Assembly: GCA_963788975.1 (NCBI GenBank)
Contig: CAWBIJ010000004.1
Coordinates: 806,001 to 870,000, forward strand
Direction: 5' to 3'
DNA length: 64,000 nt
Source of the DNA: VRUE01 sp963788975
GTDB taxonomy: Bacteria > Actinomycetota > Thermoleophilia > Solirubrobacterales > 70-9
Below the pieces are notes generated by a model. That model was not told the origin of the DNA and made no database searches. It saw only the letters and a program-made list of their open reading frames with translations. Position numbers and translations under genes: made by a program. Numbering within the stretch: the stretch's first letter is position 1; each line of letters starts with the position of its first letter. Positions 33,321-42,217 of the stretch are shown one piece after another.

Positions 33321-33363
33321 CACGGCTCCTCTCGTTGCGGCTCGTGCACAGTCTTCCTGTCCC

Positions 33364-33711
33364 CTACCCGGCCAGGCCGGGGATATGGCGTTCCAGGTGG
33401 GTGGCGATCGTCTCGCGGACCCAGCGCTGGGTCTCGGCGTCGGCCATCCGGTAGCGGCCGAGCAGCATCTTCTGGTCGGTCAGCGGCAGTCCGGCGATCT
33501 CCCAACGCACCGCAAGTCGCTCGAAAAGCAGCTCGAAGCGGCGGCGCCAGGCATCGTCCTGGGTAGTCGCGGCTGTCGCCGGTCCCTCGCCGATCTTCGC
33601 GATCGTCCCCGTGCTGAGCGTTTCGCGCAGGGTGAGGACGTTGCCCTCGGCGTCGGCATAGTCGACGGTCGGGACCTTCTCGCGGGGCTGGCGTCGCTTG
33701 CGCTTGGCCAT
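33364..33711 (-). CDS. Conserved-looking hypothetical protein
   Basis: 115 aa if started at MAKRKRRQPREKVPTVDY; a GTG 18 bases upstream is an alternative. It has a basic N-terminal tail followed by a mostly helical domain (WRRRFELLFERLAVRWEIAGLPLTDQKMLLGRYRMADAETQRWVRETI). No known family is recognised. Coding bias is good (third-position GC) and it fits between the VOC and arfB genes on the same strand. Confidence 0.7.
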   Translation of the reverse strand: MAKRKRRQPREKVPTVDYADAEGNVLTLRETLSTGTIAKIGEGPATAATTQDDAWRRRFELLFERLAVRWEIAGLPLTDQKMLLGRYRMADAETQRWVRETIATHLERHIPGLAG

Positions 33712-33752
33712 CAAGCCCGAGTCTGCCACGGCGCACCCGCAGGCGGCAACGC

Positions 33753-34166
33753 TTACTCGTCAGCGGATGGTCGTCGGCGGGCCTGCTTGCGCTCCCCGGC
33801 GAGGCGCTTCTGCTCGAGCCGTCGCTCACGCGCGGCGCGCGACGGCTTGGTCGGCCGCCGCTTCCGCGGTCGGGCCAGGCCGCCGCGGATCTTCTCCGCC
33901 AGCCGCGCCAGCGCAAGCTCGCGGTTGCGGGCTTGGCCGCGAGCGTCCTGGGCAACGGCCGTGATCACCGGCCCAACGCGCTCGCGCAGCCGCGTCCGCT
34001 GCGCATCGTCAAGCGACGTCGAGGCCTCGACGTCGAAGACCGCTTCGACTCGGGAGGCGGTGACGTTGGCGTGCTGACCGCCCGGTCCAGAGGAGCGGCT
34101 GGCGCGCAGCTCGATCTCTCCCAGCGGGATCGAGAGGCGCTCATCGATTCTCAACAGGTCAGCCAT
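33753..34166 (-). CDS. arfB: Alternative ribosome-rescue factor / peptidyl-tRNA hydrolase
   Basis: 137 aa. SRSSGPGGQHANVTASRVEAVFDV holds the GGQ of class-I release factors, and the protein ends in a basic tail (RPRKRRPTKPSRAARERRLEQKRLAGERKQARRR) that binds the empty mRNA channel. This is the ArfB/YaeJ layout. It hydrolyses peptidyl-tRNA on ribosomes stalled at mRNA ends. Divergent from the arginase-family gene with 29 bases between starts. Confidence 0.95.
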   Translation of the reverse strand: MADLLRIDERLSIPLGEIELRASRSSGPGGQHANVTASRVEAVFDVEASTSLDDAQRTRLRERVGPVITAVAQDARGQARNRELALARLAEKIRGGLARPRKRRPTKPSRAARERRLEQKRLAGERKQARRRPSADE

Positions 34167-34195
34167 CCCGCCTCAAGGTAGCCTGACTGGAGAAC

Positions 34196-35095
34196 GTGAC
34201 CGCAGAGTCGTTCACTCTGATCGGCGTGCCGATCGACTCGGTCGGTCGTCGCGGCGGGACCGAGCACAGCCCGGCGACGCTTCGTGAGCTGGACCTCTCC
34301 GGCGCGATAGGAGGCGATGATCGCGGCGACCTCCCCGTCAGGATCCGGGGCGACCAGCGCGACCCCGAGACCGGAATCCTCGCCAGCCAGGATGTGCTCG
34401 CGTCGACGGCGATGATCAGGGCGGCTATCGCGGAGGCGATCTCGCGCGGCGAGCGCCCGTTCCTCGCCGGCGGCTGTTGTGCCGAGCTGCCCGGCGCACT
34501 CGCGGGCGCTCGCGACGCGCTCGGCGACGTCGGCCTCGTCCACGTCGACGGCCACCTCGACCTCTATGACGGCGTCACCTCGCCTACCGGAGAGGCTGCC
34601 GACATGCCCGTTGCCGTCGCTCTCGGTCGCGGCCCGGAGCGCTGGGTGGAGATGGCGGGCGGCGCCTCTGTCGCCCCCGAGCGCACCGCGATCGTCGGCT
34701 ACCGCGACCGCGACGAGTCGCTCCGCTTCGGCATGGCCCAGCCGGAGGAGATCGGCGCCGCGCTGACCCACTGCCCTATCGACGCGATTCGTGCCGAGGG
34801 CCCCGGCGCGACCGGCGAGCGGATCGCCGCGAAGCTGGCCGAGACGGCCCCCTTCTGGCTCCACTTCGACGTCGACGTCCTCGACCAGGAGGTCTTCCCT
34901 GCCACCGATTACCTGATGCCCGGCGGGTTGATCTGGGAAGAGCTGGTCGGCTTGCTGACCCCCCTCCTCGCCTCACAGGCGCTGATCGGCGCCTCGCTCG
35001 CCTGCTACAACCCGGAGAAGGATCCCGGCCACGCCCACGGGCGGGCGCTGGTCGATGCGCTCAGTGCCGCAACGTCCCAGCGGCACCGCGCCTGA
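34196..35095 (+). CDS. Arginase/agmatinase (ureohydrolase) family protein with an altered metal site
   Basis: 299 aa, GTG start. The ureohydrolase fold is clear: IGVPIDSVGRRGGTEHSP, VHVDGHLDLYDG (Asp118, His120, Asp122 metal ligands) and LHFDVDVLDQEVFPATDYL (Asp pair). The first ligand motif, normally GGDHS, reads GGCCA (residues 92-96), so the His ligand is replaced by Cys. The enzyme may use a different metal, have a different substrate, or be inactive as a hydrolase. No other arginine-catabolism genes are adjacent. Confidence 0.85.
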   Translation: MTAESFTLIGVPIDSVGRRGGTEHSPATLRELDLSGAIGGDDRGDLPVRIRGDQRDPETGILASQDVLASTAMIRAAIAEAISRGERPFLAGGCCAELPGALAGARDALGDVGLVHVDGHLDLYDGVTSPTGEAADMPVAVALGRGPERWVEMAGGASVAPERTAIVGYRDRDESLRFGMAQPEEIGAALTHCPIDAIRAEGPGATGERIAAKLAETAPFWLHFDVDVLDQEVFPATDYLMPGGLIWEELVGLLTPLLASQALIGASLACYNPEKDPGHAHGRALVDALSAATSQRHRA

Positions 35096-35103
35096 GCCGG
35101 CCC

Positions 35104-35382
35104 TCAGCTCAGCGCGTCGATCTTCTTAGCCAGCTCGAAGTCGTTGGCGGTCAGGCCGCCCTCGGAATGGGTCGAAATCGTCACCGTGACCTTGTCCCAG
35201 GAAATCTCCACGTCCGGGTGATGGTTCATCCCCTCGGCCGGCTCGACGAGGCTCTCGACGAAACGCACCGAGCCGACGAAGTCGTCGCGCTCGAAGGTCT
35301 TGGCGATCGCCGCGCCGGAGCGCTCCCAGCCGTCAACCTCGCCCAGCTTCGCTTCGATCTCGCTATCGCTCAGCAGCGCCAT
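35104..35382 (-). CDS. phhB: Pterin-4a-carbinolamine dehydratase
   Basis: 92 aa. EGMNHHPDVEISWDKVTVTISTHSEGGLTANDFELAKKID is the PCD signature with the His-His-Pro active site. It dehydrates 4a-hydroxytetrahydrobiopterin to recycle pterin cofactor. ATG 35382 is chosen; the extension upstream overlaps the patatin gene. No aromatic amino acid hydroxylase is nearby. Confidence 0.93.
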   Translation of the reverse strand: MALLSDSEIEAKLGEVDGWERSGAAIAKTFERDDFVGSVRFVESLVEPAEGMNHHPDVEISWDKVTVTISTHSEGGLTANDFELAKKIDALS

Positions 35383-35387
35383 CCCAC

Positions 35388-37994
35388 CTATCCTGGCACA
35401 GGCTGTTTCATCGCTTCGAACGCGTTCGCTCCAGCCAGCGCCCCCAGTGCCCGGTAGGACTCGAACTTCTGGTCGGTGTAGAGCTGGTCGATCGTCGGGT
35501 TGTTGGGGAAGCGCGGATCGGCCTTCTGGTGGGCCCGCACGTCCCACGGCGCCTTCGCGGTCATCGTGTTGCGCACGTAGACCAGCTTGCCCATCAGCGG
35601 CTCGCCGTCCGGCCCCCCGACGGGGTAGACGATCTTCCCGATCACCACATCGCGTTCCGCCATTCGCGTTTTCTCGTCCGGGACCAGTTCGTCGGGATCT
35701 GTTCCGACCGGCTCGTCCTCCTCGCCATCCTCATGGTCCCGTGGCTCGGCGGCGAACTCGATCTCGACCCCGAGCTCGCTGCGCGCCAGCGCGATCGCGT
35801 CGCCCAGCGCCTCGAACTCCCCCTTGCCCTCGCCGACGCCGCTCGCGTCGAGGCAGTAGACCTCGGTGCAACCGCGTCGCAGCAGCTCGACCAGGCCGAG
35901 GTTCTCGTAGTGCCCGCCGTCGGTCACGTACAGATACCTGCCCCGGACCCGGTTGAGGCCGAGCAACTCGCAGAGCAGATACCAGGGTCGCGGCCGCGCG
36001 TAGAGCATCCGCCGCCACCCGCCGCCATCGTCCTCTTCCAGCTCCTTAACCCGTCGCGGGCTCGGAACCCAGACGCCGAGCCGGATGTTGGCCAGCGCCA
36101 TCAGGAAGGTCAGTGATCGTTTCGTCATCTTGCCCATCGAGGGGGAGATCGCCGCTCCCGACATCGCGATCGTCGCCGGCAGCGTCAGGTCGCGGGAGCG
36201 GCGCTGGCCTCCCCTAATTCGCTCCTTGATCCAGGTCGCGACCTTGCCCAGGCCGCCGCGAGCTGCCTTGCGGTCCCCACCCGCCTCGAAGGCTCCCTCG
36301 AGGTCGGTCATCCCGACCGCACCCACCAGCGGCCCGCCGACGCTGTTGGCGCTGAAGGTGAAACTGGTCACCCGGCGACCTGGCGGAGTCGCGCCCGCGT
36401 CGGAGACGTTCGCGGCCGCGCAGACCAGCAGCGTCGGCCACTCGCAGTCCGGGCCCCGCTCGGTCAGCGCCGTCTTCGAGATCGGCACCAGCTCGTCGTA
36501 GTCACGCTCGATCGCAACCCCGCCCTCGCTCCCCGGGACTCCTTCGTCCAGCGCCTCGACCCGGTGGAGCTCCTTGTCGTTGAGGCCGTCGACACGGACC
36601 CGCTTCAACGCGAAAACGCTGGCCAAGCGCCGCTTGTAGAAGGGGTGCAGCGACCAGGTCGTCAGGTCGACGAAGAAATAGAGGACGGCAAAGATGGCGA
36701 GCACGGCGACGCCGAGCCCGACCAGGCCAGGCTCGAAGCCACCGCTCACTTCCGACATCGCGGCGGCAACCGTCAGCACTACAACCCCGAGCAGCAGCAG
36801 GGGTCCGATCAGCCCTCCCGCCACGAAGGTGACGGCAACCCTCGCCGCCGTCCCCAGCCTGCCGAAGGCCTTGCGAGTGCGACCCAGCTCCTCGACCGCT
36901 TCCTGCGAGGACAGCAGATGGCCCAGCTGCGTGACCACGCCGACGAGCAGCGCGACGGTCCCGGCTCCGAACTTGGAGGCGGCGGAGGAAGCGAGGGAGC
37001 CGGTCGAGTCGCCGCCGTCGCCGAAGTCGCGGATCCGGTCGACGAGGTACGGGATCGCGACCAGCACCAGCGCCAACACGGCGGCGGCGATCAGCAGTCG
37101 CGTCGCCCAGACCGCCCAGATGCGCCCCACCGCTTCCTTTGGCGACCGCGTCAACAGCGAGATCAGTCCGGACAGGGCAGCGAAACCGAGAGCTACCAGG
37201 GGCGCCGACCTGGACCAGGTCGGCAGGTGGAGAGTGCAGCTTTGTTTGGCGGTCGTGGCAGCATTGGCGGTGGCAGCAGCCGACTGGCTGGCCGCTTGAC
37301 CACAGGCACCCGCCAGCTCCGATAGCGCCGGTGCGTAGAGGATGCCGGTGAGGACGAGGGCGACACCGATCAACGGCATCGAGACGAAGGCCAGGTTGAA
37401 GAGCAAGCCGAGGACTACCCGCCATCCCAGGTAGAGCTTTTCCATCAGCGTCGGCGCCAGGTAGGAGCTGCGGTTGCGCAGGTACTGCTCCTCGGGCGAG
37501 TTTGGGGCGAAGGCACCGGCCCCTCGCAGAAGGGTCGGATCGGAGTTGCGCGGGGACTCGACATCGGGCCCCTGCGGGCCGGTCTTGTTGACCATCGAGA
37601 TCGCCGCTGCGATGTATGAACCACCGGAGACCGCCGCCAGATACGACGCCCGGCGCAGCTCCCCCGCCTCCTGAAGTAACTGCAGGGCGCCGAGCGAGAA
37701 GGCGGCCGAGCGGATGCCGCCACCCGAGCAGCAGATCCCTGCCTTGCCAGGCTCGGGATTCTCAACCGGGCCGGTGTACGAGGGGACCGGCTCGCGCGCG
37801 GGGGCGCCGCGCAGCCATCGCCCCAACCCGCCGGGGAACGCTCTGTCGGCGTCGCGGCGCGGACCGGCGGGGGCCTTCTCGCGCAGGCCGCCGTCGTCCG
37901 AACGGGGCCGCGGGCCCTTCGGCCCCAGGAATCCACGCACAAAGATCACCGCCTCCTCCCGCGAAGCACGGCCGCAAGCTATCTGTTCGATCAA
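35388..37994 (-). CDS. Large patatin-like phospholipase with membrane segments
   Basis: About 868 aa. The N-terminal patatin half has the oxyanion loop CCSGGGIRSAAFSLGALQLL and the nucleophile region AAVSGGSYIAAAI. Roughly residues 180-430 insert at least six hydrophobic helices. The second patatin part resumes with SFTFSANSVGGPLVG, SGAAISPSMGKM and YVTDGGHYENLGLVELL (the catalytic Asp-Gly-Gly), followed by a Cys/Asp region. Bacterial patatins of this split, membrane-inserted type are thought to be acyl hydrolases acting on phospholipids. The start codon is unclear: TTG 37994, or GTG 37949 or 37940. It lies 5 bases upstream of phhB on the same strand. Confidence 0.82.
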   Translation of the reverse strand: MIEQIACGRASREEAVIFVRGFLGPKGPRPRSDDGGLREKAPAGPRRDADRAFPGGLGRWLRGAPAREPVPSYTGPVENPEPGKAGICCSGGGIRSAAFSLGALQLLQEAGELRRASYLAAVSGGSYIAAAISMVNKTGPQGPDVESPRNSDPTLLRGAGAFAPNSPEEQYLRNRSSYLAPTLMEKLYLGWRVVLGLLFNLAFVSMPLIGVALVLTGILYAPALSELAGACGQAASQSAAATANAATTAKQSCTLHLPTWSRSAPLVALGFAALSGLISLLTRSPKEAVGRIWAVWATRLLIAAAVLALVLVAIPYLVDRIRDFGDGGDSTGSLASSAASKFGAGTVALLVGVVTQLGHLLSSQEAVEELGRTRKAFGRLGTAARVAVTFVAGGLIGPLLLLGVVVLTVAAAMSEVSGGFEPGLVGLGVAVLAIFAVLYFFVDLTTWSLHPFYKRRLASVFALKRVRVDGLNDKELHRVEALDEGVPGSEGGVAIERDYDELVPISKTALTERGPDCEWPTLLVCAAANVSDAGATPPGRRVTSFTFSANSVGGPLVGAVGMTDLEGAFEAGGDRKAARGGLGKVATWIKERIRGGQRRSRDLTLPATIAMSGAAISPSMGKMTKRSLTFLMALANIRLGVWVPSPRRVKELEEDDGGGWRRMLYARPRPWYLLCELLGLNRVRGRYLYVTDGGHYENLGLVELLRRGCTEVYCLDASGVGEGKGEFEALGDAIALARSELGVEIEFAAEPRDHEDGEEDEPVGTDPDELVPDEKTRMAERDVVIGKIVYPVGGPDGEPLMGKLVYVRNTMTAKAPWDVRAHQKADPRFPNNPTIDQLYTDQKFESYRALGALAGANAFEAMKQPVPG

Positions 37995-38066
37995 GGAGAT
38001 TCAATTAATTTGCTCTCGGGGGCGCGGGTCGACAGCCAAGAACTAAGCTCCCTTGGGAAGACCGCG

Positions 38067-38876
38067 ATGAACGACTCGAAGCCCACCCTCTGGCACATCG
38101 ACGTCTCGCACTACAGCGAGAAGATCCGCTGGGCCCTCGCCTACAAGGAGGTCGAGCACCGGCGGCGCGCGCCTGTCCCCGGCGCCCATATCCCGATTGC
38201 CCTCTGGCTCACCCGTGGCTCGCAGGCGACCTTCCCAGTGCTGACCCTGGACGGGCGCGCCATCGGCGACTCAACCGCGATCATCGCCGCCATCGAGCAG
38301 CGCTACCCGAACCCGCCGCTCTATCCCGCCGACCCCGAGCAGCGTCGCCGCGCGCTCACGCTGGAGGACTACTTCGACACCCAGCTCGGCCCGCAGATCC
38401 GCCTGCTTGCCTGGCACGAGTTCGGCAACGATCGCGAGCGCTTCGCCAAGCTAATGACCTACGTGGCCCCGGGTCCGCTGGCCAAGATGAGCGGCGTCGC
38501 CGCCGGCTACGGGCGAGCCTTCACCAACCTGCGCTACCGCGTTCGCGATCCCAAAGCAGCGGAGCGCGCTCGCGCCGAAGTCCTCGTCGCCCTCGACCGG
38601 CTGGAGGAAGAGTTGGGCGAGGACGAGTACCTGGTCGGCGACTCCTTCACCGTTGCCGACCTCACCGCCGCCTCGCTCTTCTACCCGCTGGCCCTTCCCG
38701 AGGAGGGGCCGCTGCCCACCGAGCTCACCCCGCCCGCCGGGTTCGAGCGCTTCCGTGAGCCGCTGAAGGAGCGTCGCGGCTTCAAGTGGGTGGCAGAGAT
38801 GTTCCGCCGTTACCGCAAGCCGGCCGAGCAGCAAGCGGACGTCCCTGCGCCGCCATCCGGAGCCGCCGCGGAGTGA
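38067..38876 (+). CDS. Glutathione S-transferase-like protein
   Basis: 269 aa. N-terminal thioredoxin-like domain (LWHIDVSHYSEKIRWALAYKEVEHRRRAPVPG; TFPVLTLDGRAIGDSTAIIAAIEQRYP) and C-terminal helical domain (VALDRLEEELGEDEYLVGDSFTVADLTAASLFYPLALP). Ser-containing HYSEKIRW matches the active-site position. Actinobacteria usually lack glutathione, so the natural thiol or ligand is uncertain. ATG 38067 is chosen; the 57 bases upstream lie in an AT-rich promoter. The 3' end overlaps the convergent secreted protein by 95 bases. Confidence 0.88.
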   Translation: MNDSKPTLWHIDVSHYSEKIRWALAYKEVEHRRRAPVPGAHIPIALWLTRGSQATFPVLTLDGRAIGDSTAIIAAIEQRYPNPPLYPADPEQRRRALTLEDYFDTQLGPQIRLLAWHEFGNDRERFAKLMTYVAPGPLAKMSGVAAGYGRAFTNLRYRVRDPKAAERARAEVLVALDRLEEELGEDEYLVGDSFTVADLTAASLFYPLALPEEGPLPTELTPPAGFERFREPLKERRGFKWVAEMFRRYRKPAEQQADVPAPPSGAAAE

Positions 38877-39243
38877 CCACCGAGCAGATGCCGGCACGCC
38901 AGCGCCCCTCGAAGCGAGTCAGGAACAGGCCGTAACGACGATCCATGCGACGGGGCAGCGCGCAAGCGGCCGCACGGCGAGCGCTGCGCACCGAGAGCAT
39001 CTGATCGGCCTCGATCATCTTCGCGCCACGGTAGACCCGCTGCACCTCGTAGCGGTAGTCCGCCTGCATTGGGCCACGGGGGACAACTTCGACGAGGCGC
39101 CCGACCATGGCGGCGTCGGATTCGCGCAACGCCTCCCCCGGTGCAGTCGGCGCGCAGGAGCAGGCCCCAGCGCTTCCGGCGACGCCGAGCATGGCAAGGA
39201 GGACGAGCGCCCCCGCAACTGACAGGCGCCTCACACGCATCAC
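38782..39243 (-). CDS. Small secreted Cys-rich protein (NTR/TIMP-like N-terminus)
   Basis: 153 aa. Signal peptide (RLSVAGALVLLAMLGVAGSAG) is followed directly by ACSCAPTAPGEALRESDAAMVGRLVEVV, a CxC start seen in netrin/TIMP-like domains, with three further Cys that could form disulfides. The middle (YRYEVQRVYRGAKM) continues a beta-barrel-like pattern. The C-terminal roughly 32 residues overlap the GST gene and are basic and low complexity, so the true end may be earlier through an indel. Confidence 0.7.
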   Translation of the reverse strand: MMRVRRLSVAGALVLLAMLGVAGSAGACSCAPTAPGEALRESDAAMVGRLVEVVPRGPMQADYRYEVQRVYRGAKMIEADQMLSVRSARRAAACALPRRMDRRYGLFLTRFEGRWRAGICSVVTPRRLRMAAQGRPLAARPACGNGGTSLPPT

Positions 39244-39260
39244 GGTTCAATGTAGACATA

Positions 39261-39288
39261 AACGCCTGGATTCACAAATCCAGGCGTT
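39261..39288 (-). terminator. Intrinsic terminator of the alcohol dehydrogenase
   Basis: AACGCCTGGATT (39261-39272) and AATCCAGGCGTT (39277-39288) form a perfect 12-bp stem with a 4-base loop. On the minus strand it is followed by a weak T-rich run, 15 bases beyond the dehydrogenase stop. Confidence 0.75.
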
Positions 39289-39303
39289 GCGCAGCGCGAC
39301 GCT

Positions 39304-40335
39304 CTATGGCGTCAGGACGATCTTCAGCGCCTCGCGGCGGTCGTAGATCGCGTAGGCCTCGGCCGCCTCATCCAGCTTCATGTGGTGGGTGACGAGCGGC
39401 GTGGGATCGAGCTTGCCGGCGTCGATCAGGGCCAGCACCCGGTCGACGTGGGCGATCACATTGGCCAGCCCCAGCCGCAGGGTCAGGCCCTTCAGCCAGG
39501 CGAGACCGAGCGGCGTCTCGCCGACCCCGGCGTAGGCGCCGATCCCCGAGACCGTGCCCGCGTCGCGGGCCAGGCTGATCGCCATCGCCAACGGCGCCGG
39601 ATCGCCGACCGCGTCGACGACGACGTCGACCCCGCGGCCCTCGGTCGCAGCCCGCACCACGCGCTTCGGCTCCTCAGTCAGGTGGACCGGCGTGGCGCCA
39701 AACTTCCCCGCCATCGCCAGCCGCTGCTCGACCGAGTCGATCGCGAAGACCTGCACCGCGCCGCCGGCCAGCGCCGCCTGCACCGCGCAGAGGCCGACCG
39801 GGCCGAGGCCTAGCACCGCCACCATGTCCCCCGCCCTCATCCCGGCGTGGGCGACAGCGTGGTAGCCGGTCCCCATCACGTCGCCGGCGAACAGCGCCGC
39901 CTCGTCGGACATCCCCTCGGGGACCTTGCGCAGGGTCAGGTTGGCGCGCGGCACCAGCAGCTGCTCGGCCTGAGCACCCTGCAGGTCGCCGAGCCGCGAG
40001 CCGTGGCCGAAGATGCGACCCCGCTCGCAACGGTGGTAGTCGCTGCGCACGCAGGCGGCGCAGGTCGCACAGGCGGTGTGGAAGCAGCCGAGCACGCGGT
40101 CACCGACGGTGACCCGCTCGACGTCCTCGCCGGCCGCGAGCACCGTGCCGACGAACTCGTGCCCGATCGTGAACCCGGGCTCGACCGGCACCCGCCCGTG
40201 GAATATGTGCAGGTCCGAGCCGCAGATTCCGCTCGCCTCGACCCGCACCACCGCCTCGTCAGCGGCGCCGATCTCCGGGTCGGGCTTCTCCTCGATCCCG
40301 ACCTCGCCGGGGGCCTGCAGGGTGACGGCGCGCAT
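39304..40335 (-). CDS. Zinc-dependent alcohol dehydrogenase (MDR superfamily)
   Basis: 343 aa. Catalytic zinc: GICGSDLHIFHGRVP and IGHEFVGTVLAAGEDV. Structural zinc: four Cys in CFHTACATCAACVRSDYHRC. NAD(P) fold: VAVLGLGPVGLCAVQAALAGGA. Oxidises an alcohol or polyol, substrate unknown; Tdh/sorbitol dehydrogenase-like members look similar. ATG 40335; the upstream extension overlaps the HD-GYP gene's 3' side. Confidence 0.93.
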   Translation of the reverse strand: MRAVTLQAPGEVGIEEKPDPEIGAADEAVVRVEASGICGSDLHIFHGRVPVEPGFTIGHEFVGTVLAAGEDVERVTVGDRVLGCFHTACATCAACVRSDYHRCERGRIFGHGSRLGDLQGAQAEQLLVPRANLTLRKVPEGMSDEAALFAGDVMGTGYHAVAHAGMRAGDMVAVLGLGPVGLCAVQAALAGGAVQVFAIDSVEQRLAMAGKFGATPVHLTEEPKRVVRAATEGRGVDVVVDAVGDPAPLAMAISLARDAGTVSGIGAYAGVGETPLGLAWLKGLTLRLGLANVIAHVDRVLALIDAGKLDPTPLVTHHMKLDEAAEAYAIYDRREALKIVLTP

Positions 40336-40375
40336 AGCGCGGAGAACCGTACCGCCAGCGGATGGGGGACGGCGA

Positions 40376-41785
40376 TCAGCCGACGCCGGCGCGGGAGACC
40401 TGGAAGCGATCGCCGGAGACACTCGGGTCCGCCGTCTCAGCGATCCGAGCCTCCAGCGCCAGCTCCTTCTCGAAGTCGGCTGCCTCGCCGTGCTGGAAGG
40501 AGACGTCCTTGCCCTCGAGCAGCTCGATGAAGATCTCGACGAAACGAGCGTCGAGCTGTTTGCCGGCGACCCGCCGCAGCTCCAGCATCGCGTCGTGGGT
40601 GGAGACCGGCGTGCGGTAGGAGTCGCGCGCCGTCATCACGTCGTAGGTGTCGGCCACCGAGATGATCCGCGCCAGTTCGGGGATCTCGTCACCTTCAAGG
40701 CCACGCGGGTAACCCTTGCCGTCGATCCGCTCGTGGTGGGCGAGGATGATCTCCGCCACCGGGCCGTAGCCATCGAGCGAGGAGACGACCCGTGCCCCTT
40801 GCTGGGGGTGGCGGCGAATCAGCATCCAGTCCTCATCGGTGAGCGGCACGTTCGCCTTCAGGATCCGGTCGGGGAGGATGAACTTGCCGATGTCGTGCAG
40901 CAGCGCCGCGATGTGGACCAGCTCCTCTTCCTGGCGCGGGAAGCCGGCGCGCTGGGCGATCGCCCGCGAGTAGCGGGCGACGGCGGCGCTGTGGCGGGCG
41001 GTCATCTGGTCACGCAGGTCGAGCGTGCGCAGCATCGCGCTCAACATCCCGACCTGGAAGCTGGCCAGCTGCTTGCTGCGCCGCTCCAGCTCCTCCGCCC
41101 GCTGCTGGGAGACGAGCAGGGCGCCGAGCAGGTACTGGAAGGTGACGAGGACGACGCCGAACAGGGCGACCCCAACGAGGCCGACCTGGACATAGAGGAA
41201 AGCGACGGCGAGCGCCATCAGCGAGGCCATCAGCTCCGACGGCAGCAGCGGGAAGAGGGCGGTCTTCACCTTGGAGATGAACGTGGCCCGCTCGAGGTAG
41301 CAGACGTAGGAGATCGTCATCGTGAAGTTGATCGCCAGCGCCAGCAGGAAGAGGCCGAAGACGCAGAGGTAGAAGCCGGGTTCCGCGGTTGTCAGGCCGA
41401 GGGCGGTGACCGCTTCGTGAAAGACGATCCCCCCAACCAGCGGGAAGACCGTGTAGCCGAGCACGTTGGCGAGCAGCGAGTGCCACTCGGTGCGCCAGCG
41501 CAGCCAGCCGACCAGGATCGTGACCACGCCGATCAGGGCCGCCGGGGCGCCGCCGAGGAAGACCATCGCCACGACCAGCGCCAGGAAGCTGCCGGAGACG
41601 ACCAGGCTCGATTCGGCCGGCGCGGCGGTCAGGTCGCTGAAGATCGAGAAGGCAAGCAGGACGCCCAGCAGGGCGATGTCCCAGTCGCCCAGCGGGGCGC
41701 GCCAGACTGCGACCATCCAGGCAAGGAGGAGAGCGACGGCCATGACGCCGACGACGCGGCTGGTTGGACGTTGTGATTCAGCCAT
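40376..41785 (-). CDS. Membrane HD-GYP domain protein (putative c-di-GMP phosphodiesterase)
   Basis: 469 aa. About eight N-terminal TM segments (residues 10-225) form a sensory membrane domain (MASE-type or similar). A coiled linker (SQQRAEELERRSKQLASFQ) leads to an HD-GYP domain with HDIGKFILPD, HHERIDGKGYPRGLEGDEIP (the GYP motif) and SVADTYDVMTA. It hydrolyses c-di-GMP in many family members. Paired in the genome with a degenerate GGDEF protein at 17527, though not in the same operon. Confidence 0.92.
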   Translation of the reverse strand: MAESQRPTSRVVGVMAVALLLAWMVAVWRAPLGDWDIALLGVLLAFSIFSDLTAAPAESSLVVSGSFLALVVAMVFLGGAPAALIGVVTILVGWLRWRTEWHSLLANVLGYTVFPLVGGIVFHEAVTALGLTTAEPGFYLCVFGLFLLALAINFTMTISYVCYLERATFISKVKTALFPLLPSELMASLMALAVAFLYVQVGLVGVALFGVVLVTFQYLLGALLVSQQRAEELERRSKQLASFQVGMLSAMLRTLDLRDQMTARHSAAVARYSRAIAQRAGFPRQEEELVHIAALLHDIGKFILPDRILKANVPLTDEDWMLIRRHPQQGARVVSSLDGYGPVAEIILAHHERIDGKGYPRGLEGDEIPELARIISVADTYDVMTARDSYRTPVSTHDAMLELRRVAGKQLDARFVEIFIELLEGKDVSFQHGEAADFEKELALEARIAETADPSVSGDRFQVSRAGVG

Positions 41786-41982
41786 AGGATCGCGGCCCTT
41801 TATCCTGGCCGGCGCGCACAGCTCACCTGGCTCCAGCGCGAGTTACGGACGGCCAAACTACTCAGGAGCTTGGGGACTGGCAAGGCTGATGGACGCATTG
41901 CAAGAACCTTTTCCGTTCCAAATGCGAGAACCCTTTGATGGCTGACCGCCAATTGACGTGCCCGTCTGGGCCCCAGAAAAGG

Positions 41983-42007
41983 AAAAGCGCCCTCAGGGGG
42001 CGCCTTT
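41983..42007 (-). terminator. Orphan intrinsic terminator on the minus strand
   Basis: GCGCCC (41987-41992) pairs with GGGCGC (41998-42003), with extra A-T pairs. On the minus strand the hairpin is followed by TTTTCCTTTT. The gene upstream of it on this strand is not visible as a normal CDS. Confidence 0.65.
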
Positions 42008-42160
42008 CACGAAGTTGGCGAAAGCTTGTTTCGCCTGAAGGTCTAGCGGACGCGGTAGCCCATTTTCAGTTTCCCCCTTCCTTCGTCAAAGCTCAAATAA
42101 CTGGTTCGGCGCTGCTAAAAAGCTTCATTGCCAGCACTGTTTGTAGCACAACCTCTCCAG

Positions 42161-42190
42161 AACTTGTGCATTTGAACGAAAACTTGTGCA
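42161..42190 (+). promoter_or_regulatory. Paired 10-bp direct repeats before the MFS-opp operon
   Basis: AACTTGTGCA at 42161-42170 and 42181-42190, exactly 20 bases apart (two helical turns) and 28 bases before the MFS start. The AT-rich context suggests an operator for a dimeric or tandem-binding regulator. Confidence 0.5.
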
Positions 42191-42217
42191 GAAATCGAGT
42201 AGGAAGACCCTCCAGTC

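Larger units (their letters stand above)
41786..42217. other. 432-base gene-free stretch with a minus-strand terminator and direct repeats
   Basis: No credible long ORF is present; the 96-aa frame at 41935-42225 has no family features. On the minus strand there is a hairpin with T-tract at 41983-42007, a second hairpin at 42017-42035 (GGCGAAA/TTTCGCC) and tiny reading frames ending at 42043 and 42093. This suggests a short transcript or sRNA. The right end holds direct repeats at 42161-42190. Confidence 0.55.

Noticed and set aside
40076..41776. 566-codon plus-strand ORF
   Set aside because: Antisense of the HD-GYP gene; composition is shadow-like and no motif is seen.
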